Shown: positions 32,755 through 37,921 of the stretch, piece by piece
Numbering within the stretch: position 1 is the first letter of the stretch
Layout of the letters: each line of letters begins with the position of its first letter
Assembly: GCA_021647505.1 (NCBI GenBank)
Contig: JAKIUN010000034.1
Span: forward strand, 1-37,921
Origin: Gammaproteobacteria bacterium
Lineage (GTDB): Bacteria > Pseudomonadota > Gammaproteobacteria > SZUA-152
Direction of reading: 5' to 3'
Length of the DNA stretch: 37,921 bases
The notes under the pieces: model-generated
Told to the model about the DNA's origin: nothing
Database searches by the model: none
The model's input: only the letters and a program-made list of their open reading frames with translations
Translations under genes and position numbers: made by a program

Positions 32755-33795
32755 ATGGAATACCGGAAGTTGGGCCGAACAGAATTGAATGTCAGTGTTA
32801 TCGGTCTTGGTACGATGACATGGGGTTTCCAAAATAGCCAAGCGGAAGGGTTTGAGCAGATGGATTATGCGCTTGAGCAGGGAGTCAATTTTTTTGATAC
32901 TGCTGAGATGTATGCAATTCCCCCAATGAGAGAAACGTTTGGCACCACTGAAACGATTATCGGCAACTGGCTTGCTTCACGTTTAAGCCGCGAAAGCGTG
33001 ATTCTTGCATCAAAAATAACCGGGCCAGGCTTACCCTGGATCAGAGGTGGTAATAACCGTATCGACAAGAAAAACATTCTGCTTGCCGTTGAGGGAAGCC
33101 TGAAGAGACTGCAAACAGATTATATCGATCTTTATCAGCTACATTGGCCCAACAGAGGCTCATACCATTTTGGGAAGATATGGAATTACCAGCCAGAATT
33201 TGATGCGCAGGCAGAGGAAGACAATTTTTTAGACGTTTTACAGACTTTGCAGACATTGGTTCGGGACGGAAAAGTCGGCCATATTGGCTTGTCGAATGAA
33301 ACCGCCTGGGGGTTGAGCAAATGGCTGCAGTTAGCCCAACAGCATGGGCTGCCACGTGCGGTTTCCATTCAAAATGAATACTCTCTGCTTTGTCGTTGCT
33401 TCGAGCCGGATCTTAGTGAAATAGCGCTGCATGAAGATTGCGGATTACTGGCTTGGTCACCGTTATCCAGGGGAATATTGAGCGGAAAATATCTGCATGG
33501 CGCTCGTCCAGAGGGGGCGCGATTAACGATTGATACCCGCGTAGATCATCGTATTAATCCGCAGACAGATGCTGCGGTTGTAAAATATATTGAGCTGGCT
33601 AAGCGGCACGGACTGGATGTCTGTCAAATGGCTCTGGCATTTGTCAATAATCAGCCTTTTGTAACTTCTACGTTGATTGGCGCCACCAACATGGCGCAAC
33701 TAAAGAGTAATATCGATGCTATCTCCGTAAATATTTCTACAGAAATCAATGAAGAGATAAAGAAAATCAGACGTGAATATCCGCTGATTTATTGA
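32755..33795 (+). CDS. tas: Aldo/keto reductase, Tas family
   Basis: This NADPH-dependent oxidoreductase of 346 residues closely follows E. coli Tas: MEYRKLGRTELNVSVIGLGT then MTWGFQNSQAEGFEQMDYAL; FFDTAEMYAIPP with the catalytic Asp-Tyr pair (about D49/Y54); ILASKITGPG (catalytic Lys); LKRLQTDYIDLYQLHWPNRG (His); IGLSNETAWGL; IQNEYSLLCRCFEPDL; LLAWSPLSRGILSGKYLHG; and the coenzyme-binding STLIGATNMAQLKSNI. All four catalytic residues are present. The physiological substrate is not known; Tas was named for an effect on starvation-associated mutation and tyrosine auxotrophy. It has a promoter region of its own and no operon partner. Confidence 0.92.
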   Translation: MEYRKLGRTELNVSVIGLGTMTWGFQNSQAEGFEQMDYALEQGVNFFDTAEMYAIPPMRETFGTTETIIGNWLASRLSRESVILASKITGPGLPWIRGGNNRIDKKNILLAVEGSLKRLQTDYIDLYQLHWPNRGSYHFGKIWNYQPEFDAQAEEDNFLDVLQTLQTLVRDGKVGHIGLSNETAWGLSKWLQLAQQHGLPRAVSIQNEYSLLCRCFEPDLSEIALHEDCGLLAWSPLSRGILSGKYLHGARPEGARLTIDTRVDHRINPQTDAAVVKYIELAKRHGLDVCQMALAFVNNQPFVTSTLIGATNMAQLKSNIDAISVNISTEINEEIKKIRREYPLIY

Positions 33796-33961
33796 AATGT
33801 TAGGTAATTAGAGCCACCAGCAGTATGTATGTGTCGATTTCGTGTGGGTTGGGGGGCGCGCAACGAACCCTGCTGTGATTTTGTAAAACTCGGGGTTAGC
33901 TACGCTAAAATTACGCTGAGACCTGAGACTCTTGTTAAGTCATTAAAATGTAGGGAGAATA

Positions 33962-34048
33962 TGGTGCCGAGGAGAGGACTTGAACCTCCACGGGGTTACC
34001 CCCACTAGCACCTGAAGCTAGCGTGTCTACCAATTTCACCACCTCGGC
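33962..34048 (-). tRNA. tRNA-Leu (anticodon CAG)
   Basis: The minus strand starts GCCGAGG and ends CCTCGGCACCA, giving a perfect 7-bp acceptor stem with an encoded CCA. The anticodon arm is CTAGC-TTCAGGT-GCTAG, putting CAG at the anticodon. The long variable arm (TGGGGGTAACCCC) and GGTTCAAGTCC T-arm are typical of leucine tRNAs. Length is 87 bases including CCA. Confidence 0.97.
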
Positions 34049-34202
34049 AGGTGATTGCTGCTGACTGGCCAGGACGGCCTCCACAACTGGGCGCGAACTC
34101 TACCGATCCACCCGATTGTTGTCAACGTCCGATTGGGGGTTTTCTGGCCCCAATAATGTATTTCATACGCCACTGATCCCGTCTATCGAGTAGAATACCC
34201 GG

Positions 34203-36713
34203 ATGACTAAACGAAAAAAGAAAACGACTGTTACCGATCCCCATGCCGAACGTGAGGCACGGAAATACGAAAACCCCATTCCCAGTCGCGAGCTTATTCT
34301 CGAGTTGCTCGAAGAGGCCGGCGAGCCGCTGGTCTGGCAGCAGGTGGCGGAAAGACTGGGCCTGGATGACGAGGAATCGCAAATCGCGCTGACCCGCCGC
34401 CTGCGTGCCATGGAGCGCGATGGCCAGCTGGTGCGCAATCGCCGCAATGCCTATGGGCCGCTGGACAAGATGGATCTGGTGCGCGGCCGCATCATTGCCC
34501 ATCCCGATGGTTTCGGCTTTCTAGTGCCGGACGACGGCAGCGATGACCTATTCATGGGGCCGCGTGACATGCGTGCGCTGTTTCACGGTGATCGTGTAGT
34601 GGCGCATGTGTCCGGTATCGACCGCCGGGGCCGCCGCGAGGGTGCCGTGGTAGATGTGCTGGAGCGCAATACCCATCAAATCGTCGGCCGCCTGCTGATT
34701 GAGGGCGGTATCGCTGTCGTCGCCCCCGATAGCAAACGCATTACCCATGACATCCTGATCCCTGCGGAGGAGTTGAGCGATGCCCGCGAAGGGCAGATTG
34801 TGATGGTGGAGGTGGTTGAGCAGCCCAGCCGTCGCCGTCAGCCCATTGGCCGCATCCTGGAAGTGCTCGGCGAACACATGGCGCCGGGCATGGAAATCGA
34901 TATCGCCGCCCGTGCACACGCTCTGCCTTACCTGTGGCCGCAAGGCGTGGAAGACGAGGTCGCTGGGCTTAAACCACGCGTGCTGCCCAGCCATAAAAAG
35001 GGCCGTGAGGACATCCGCGAGCTGCCGTTAGTGACCATCGATGGTGAGGATGCGCGTGATTTCGATGACGCCGTCTATTGCGAACCGCAAGGCTCGGGCT
35101 GGCGTCTGCTGGTGGCCATCGCCGATGTGTCCCATTACGTGAGCGTCGGCAGTGCGTTGGATGCCGAGGCCATCGAGCGTGGCAATTCGGTGTATTTTCC
35201 TGGCCGGGTGATTCCCATGCTGCCAGAGGTGCTATCCAACGGCCTGTGCTCCATCAATCCCAAGGTGGACCGCCTGTGCATGGTGTGCGAGATGCAGGTT
35301 AGCAGTAGCGGCAAGGTAAAGAGTCACCGTTTCTTCGAGGGTCTGATGCGCTCTCATGCACGCCTGACTTATGACAAGGTGGCGGCCATCCTTGATGGTC
35401 AGGCCGGTCTGCGCAAGACCTACGCGCGTCAGGTGCCGCATCTGGAAAATCTGCATGACCTGTTCCAGGTCTTCATCAAACAGCGCAAAAAGCGTGGCGC
35501 CATCGAGTTCGAGACGACCGAGACCCGCATTGTTTTCGGTGACGACAAAAAGATCGAGCGCATCGAGCCGCTGATGCGCAATGACGCCCACAAGATGATA
35601 GAGGAATGCATGATCGCCGCTAATGTAGAGGCGGCCAAATTTCTTGCCAAGCACAAGATGCCGACCCTGTTCCGTGTGCACGATACCCCCAAAGAGACCA
35701 AACTGATCGACCTGCGTGCCTTCCTCGCTGAACTGGGACTGGATCTGCCCGGTGGCGACAAGCCCAGCGCAAAGGATTACGCCACGCTGCTGGAGAGCGT
35801 ACGCGAGCGTCCCGATGCACATCTGATTCAGACGGTGCTGCTGCGCAGTATGAATCAGGCCGTCTATCAGCCGGAAAATCTCGGCCATTTCGGGCTTTCG
35901 CTGGAGGAATACGCACACTTTACGTCGCCTATTCGTCGTTATCCCGATCTGCTGGTGCACCGCGGCATTCGCCACATTTTGCGCGGCGGCAAGGCTGCGG
36001 ACTTCGACTATGCCCCGTCGGACATGCAAAATCTGGGCGAGCGCTGTTCCATGACCGAGCGCCGTGCCGATGAGGCGACCCGTGATGCTACCGACTGGCT
36101 GAAGTGCGAATACGTGATGGATAAGGTAGGCGAGGTCTTTCCAGGCATCATTACCTCTGTCACCGGTTTCGGCTTGTTCGTGGAGCTGGACGACATCTAT
36201 GTCGAGGGTCTGGTGCACGTCACTTCACTGACCAGCGACTATTACCACTTCGATCCGGCGCATCACATCATGCGTGGCGAGCGCACTGGCAAGCATTATC
36301 GGCTGGGTGACACGGTCGAAGTACGCGTAGTGCGCGTCGACCTGGACGAGAAGAAGATCGATTTCGAGATGGCCGACAAGGTGGAGGGCGAGCAGCGGCC
36401 GGAACGCAAGAAGAAGACCCGCAAGCGTCACAAGAAGAAACCGGGCAAGGGTGCTCTGCCGCAGGCTGCTGCTGTCGCTAGCGAGGAAAGCGCGCAGGGT
36501 GGTGAGGACGAGGCCACGGACAAGCCGAAGAAAAAGAAGAAACGCCGGCGGCGCAGCAAGAAGAAGGGCGGGGATACCGGTGCGCAGCCCACGGAGCAGG
36601 CCTCGAACGAGTCCACGAAAACAGTATCACCGGCCAGTGAGTCTGCCGATAAGCCTGCAAAGAAGAAGCGTCGTCGTCGCCCGCGCCGTAAGCCAAAACC
36701 GGCCAGCGAGTGA
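34203..36713 (+). CDS. rnr: Ribonuclease R
   Basis: RNase R is a processive 3'-5' exoribonuclease that degrades structured RNA and takes part in rRNA and tmRNA quality control. The 836-residue protein has an N-terminal winged helix (about 28-90, SRELILELLEEAGEPLVWQQ), cold-shock domains (about 90-250), the RNB catalytic domain with VTIDGEDARDFDDAVYCE at about 277-294 (metal-binding Asp residues 280, 286, 288 and 289), FTSPIRRYPDLLVHRGI, and an S1 domain (GIITSVTGFGLFVELDDIYVEG). It ends in a roughly 100-residue Lys/Arg-rich tail of KKKKRRRR-like blocks. Its stop overlaps the rlmB start by 4 bases. Gene order rnr-rlmB is common in gammaproteobacteria. Confidence 0.97.
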   Translation: MTKRKKKTTVTDPHAEREARKYENPIPSRELILELLEEAGEPLVWQQVAERLGLDDEESQIALTRRLRAMERDGQLVRNRRNAYGPLDKMDLVRGRIIAHPDGFGFLVPDDGSDDLFMGPRDMRALFHGDRVVAHVSGIDRRGRREGAVVDVLERNTHQIVGRLLIEGGIAVVAPDSKRITHDILIPAEELSDAREGQIVMVEVVEQPSRRRQPIGRILEVLGEHMAPGMEIDIAARAHALPYLWPQGVEDEVAGLKPRVLPSHKKGREDIRELPLVTIDGEDARDFDDAVYCEPQGSGWRLLVAIADVSHYVSVGSALDAEAIERGNSVYFPGRVIPMLPEVLSNGLCSINPKVDRLCMVCEMQVSSSGKVKSHRFFEGLMRSHARLTYDKVAAILDGQAGLRKTYARQVPHLENLHDLFQVFIKQRKKRGAIEFETTETRIVFGDDKKIERIEPLMRNDAHKMIEECMIAANVEAAKFLAKHKMPTLFRVHDTPKETKLIDLRAFLAELGLDLPGGDKPSAKDYATLLESVRERPDAHLIQTVLLRSMNQAVYQPENLGHFGLSLEEYAHFTSPIRRYPDLLVHRGIRHILRGGKAADFDYAPSDMQNLGERCSMTERRADEATRDATDWLKCEYVMDKVGEVFPGIITSVTGFGLFVELDDIYVEGLVHVTSLTSDYYHFDPAHHIMRGERTGKHYRLGDTVEVRVVRVDLDEKKIDFEMADKVEGEQRPERKKKTRKRHKKKPGKGALPQAAAVASEESAQGGEDEATDKPKKKKKRRRRSKKKGGDTGAQPTEQASNESTKTVSPASESADKPAKKKRRRRPRRKPKPASE

Positions 36714-37456
36714 GCGATTATCTGTTCGGTCTGCATGCGGTGCAGGCCGCCCTGGAGCAGGCACCTGAAAGCGTGTCTGAATTGTGGGTGGATCAGCGGC
36801 GTCATGACAAGCGCATGGCGGTGATACTGGAACTGGCGAAAAAGGCCGGCACCACCATCCACGGCAGCGACAAACGTGAACTGGAAACCCTGGTCTCCGG
36901 GGCGCGCCATCAAGGCGTGGTGGCACGCTCGGTGGCGCCGCGTAATCTGGGCGAGGCCGATCTCGACCGCATTCTCGATAAGCTTGATGCACCACCCTTT
37001 CTGCTGATTCTCGATGGCGTTACCGACCCGCATAACCTCGGCGCCTGTCTGCGCAGCGCCGATGCCGCCGGGGTACAGGCGGTGATCGCGCCCAAGGATC
37101 GTGCCGCCTCACTGACCGCCGTCGCCATCAAGGTCGCCAGCGGTGCCGCACAGACCGTGCCCTTCGTGCAGGTCACCAACCTGGCGCGCACCCTGAAAGA
37201 ACTGCAGGAACGTGGCATCTGGCTGGTGGGGCTGGACGGCCACGCCGAGCAGACCCTGTATGAATTCGATTTGCGTGGGCCGCTGGGCATCGTCATGGGC
37301 GCCGAAGGGCAGGGTCTGCGCCGTCTCACCAAAGAACGCTGCGATTTCCTCGCCACCATCCCCATGGTAGGCACGGTGGAAAGCCTCAATGTCTCCGTCG
37401 CCACCGGCGTCTGCCTGTTTGAGTCCCTGCGCCAGCGCCGGGGAGAGGCTCTTTAG
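36710..37456 (+). CDS. rlmB: 23S rRNA 2'-O-methyltransferase RlmB
   Basis: This SPOUT-class enzyme methylates a guanosine ribose (Gm2251 in E. coli) of 23S rRNA. The 248 residues contain the substrate-binding N-terminal domain (SDYLFGLHAVQAALEQ) and the knotted catalytic domain: LILDGVTDPHNLGACLRSADAAG, GIVMGAEGQGLRRLTKERC and IPMVGTVESLNVSVATGVCL. It starts with GTG at 36710, overlapping the rnr stop (GTGA). It completes a two-gene RNA-processing unit with rnr. Confidence 0.96.
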   Translation: MSDYLFGLHAVQAALEQAPESVSELWVDQRRHDKRMAVILELAKKAGTTIHGSDKRELETLVSGARHQGVVARSVAPRNLGEADLDRILDKLDAPPFLLILDGVTDPHNLGACLRSADAAGVQAVIAPKDRAASLTAVAIKVASGAAQTVPFVQVTNLARTLKELQERGIWLVGLDGHAEQTLYEFDLRGPLGIVMGAEGQGLRRLTKERCDFLATIPMVGTVESLNVSVATGVCLFESLRQRRGEAL

Positions 37457-37539
37457 CTATTAACCTAGATTAGTGCTTGACCATTGGGGGGTTACCCGTT
37501 CCAATAGCAGGGAAATCGGTGGGGGCCGGGGACGTAAAA

Positions 37540-37665
37540 ATGGAACTGCTACTCATTGATGATCACCCGCTGTTTCGCAAGGCTCTGTGCAGGATCCTGT
37601 GGGAGTTGGCAGAGGATCTCCACGTTTATGAGGCGGCCACCGTCGCCGAAGCCTTGGCGTTTCTC
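37540..37665 (+). pseudogene. Response regulator receiver domain, truncated
   Basis: From the ATG at 37540 the frame reads MELLLIDDHPLFRKALCRIL, then EDLHVYEAATVAEALAF, the first third of a NarL/FixJ-type receiver domain with the acidic pair Asp8/Asp9. The expected phospho-accepting Asp segment never appears: from about 37660 the DNA becomes a RAYT transposase fragment on the other strand. The frame runs on to 37887 only through transposase sequence. This is therefore an interrupted gene whose 3' part is missing or displaced. Confidence 0.75.
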
Positions 37666-37921
37666 TATTCCGGGAAAAGGTGGATAAGATCCAGTCAATT
37701 TGCAACGATTCCATCACTCCACCCAGGCCGGCTGTTAAACGATAACTGCTCCACGGCCAGTCCTTCGCAGCCCGCACCATCCGAATATCGCCTCGTAGCG
37801 GCCTTGAAATACATGGCCCGTTCGTTTGTGGATACGATTGAAGCGTTGGGTGTAAACGCCATTGAGCTGGCGCATTCCCAACGATAGATTTGCATCCGGT
37901 GTCTCCACCAGCAGGTGGTAG
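37660..37921 (-). pseudogene. RAYT transposase C-terminal fragment, cut by the window edge
   Basis: Reading into the window on the minus strand gives YHLLVETPDANLSLGMRQLN, then GVYTQRFNRIHKRTGHVFQG and RYEAI, the HUH-family core of a REP-associated tyrosine transposase. An internal deletion of roughly 25 codons near 37783 shifts to MVRAAKDWPWSSYRLTAG and DWILSTFSRN, the later conserved WPWSSYR segment. It ends inside the response-regulator gene. It is inactive because of the deletion and frame change; the 5' end lies outside the window. Confidence 0.8.

Noticed and set aside
35232-36218. 328-residue minus-strand frame opposite rnr
   Set aside because: It is antisense to the RNB domain of RNase R; its length is explained by codon bias of the real gene.

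Overview
The window looks like chromosomal DNA from a moderately GC-rich gammaproteobacterium. This is inferred from the overlapping rnr-rlmB pair, the Tas-type aldo/keto reductase, the RAYT/REP-type repeats and the style of the cobalamin cluster. No rRNA or taxonomic marker is present, so anything finer would be a guess.

Layout. (1) Positions 1-1500 are a scar of REP-associated tyrosine transposase (RAYT) fragments. A two-gene toxin-antitoxin module (DUF4258 toxin, MqsA/YgiT-type zinc-finger antitoxin) sits between two direct repeats of about 0.3 kb. (2) Positions 1642-17156, all on the minus strand, form one tightly packed cobalamin operon: cbtB-cbtA-cobO-cbiA-cbiF-cbiX-cbiC-cbiD-cbiET-cbiL-cbiG(N)-cbiG(C)-cbiH-cbiW-bluB-cbiB-cobD-cobQ. 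Most junctions are 4-bp ATGA overlaps or gaps of a few bases. A sigma70-like promoter and a cobalamin riboswitch precede it at about 17280-17520. (3) Positions 17520-19110 hold REP-like hairpins, a short direct repeat and an HDOD-domain gene. (4) Positions 19115-21589 are a decayed PaeR7I/XhoI-type restriction-modification locus, with frameshifts in both genes, one of them at a run of ten C. (5) Positions 21661-24944 carry a PP2C phosphatase-Ser/Thr kinase fusion and a VanZ-like membrane protein, separated by a long inverted repeat. (6) Positions 24997-30502 are a DUF1501/DUF1800 pair; the DUF1800 protein has three near-identical 178-residue repeats. This stretch and the next are visibly AT-richer. 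(7) Positions 30503-32754 are mixed: an orphan ORF, a glycogen phosphorylase fragment, DUF2934 and PilZ small genes with a clear terminator, and long non-coding stretches. (8) Positions 32755-37921 hold tas, tRNA-Leu(CAG), rnr, rlmB and a response-regulator fragment broken by another RAYT remnant at the window edge.

How the genes work together. The corrin genes describe the early-cobalt ('anaerobic') route: CbiX inserts cobalt; CbiL, CbiH, CbiF, CbiD and CbiET methylate; CbiG opens the ring-contraction lactone; CbiC, CbiA and CobQ shape and amidate the corrin; CobO adenosylates; CobD and CbiB make and attach the aminopropanol-phosphate arm. BluB makes the lower base dimethylbenzimidazole with oxygen, so the pathway combines an oxygen-independent ring with an oxygen-dependent base. 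CbtAB probably supplies cobalt under riboswitch control. No precorrin-6A reductase (CbiJ/CobK), uroporphyrinogen methyltransferase or nucleotide-loop assembly genes (cobU/S/T) are present here; they must lie elsewhere or be replaced. The most unusual gene is cbiH: its methyltransferase domain is followed by about 180 residues resembling the haem-carrier family HutX/ChuX, and the next gene is a [2Fe-2S] ferredoxin.
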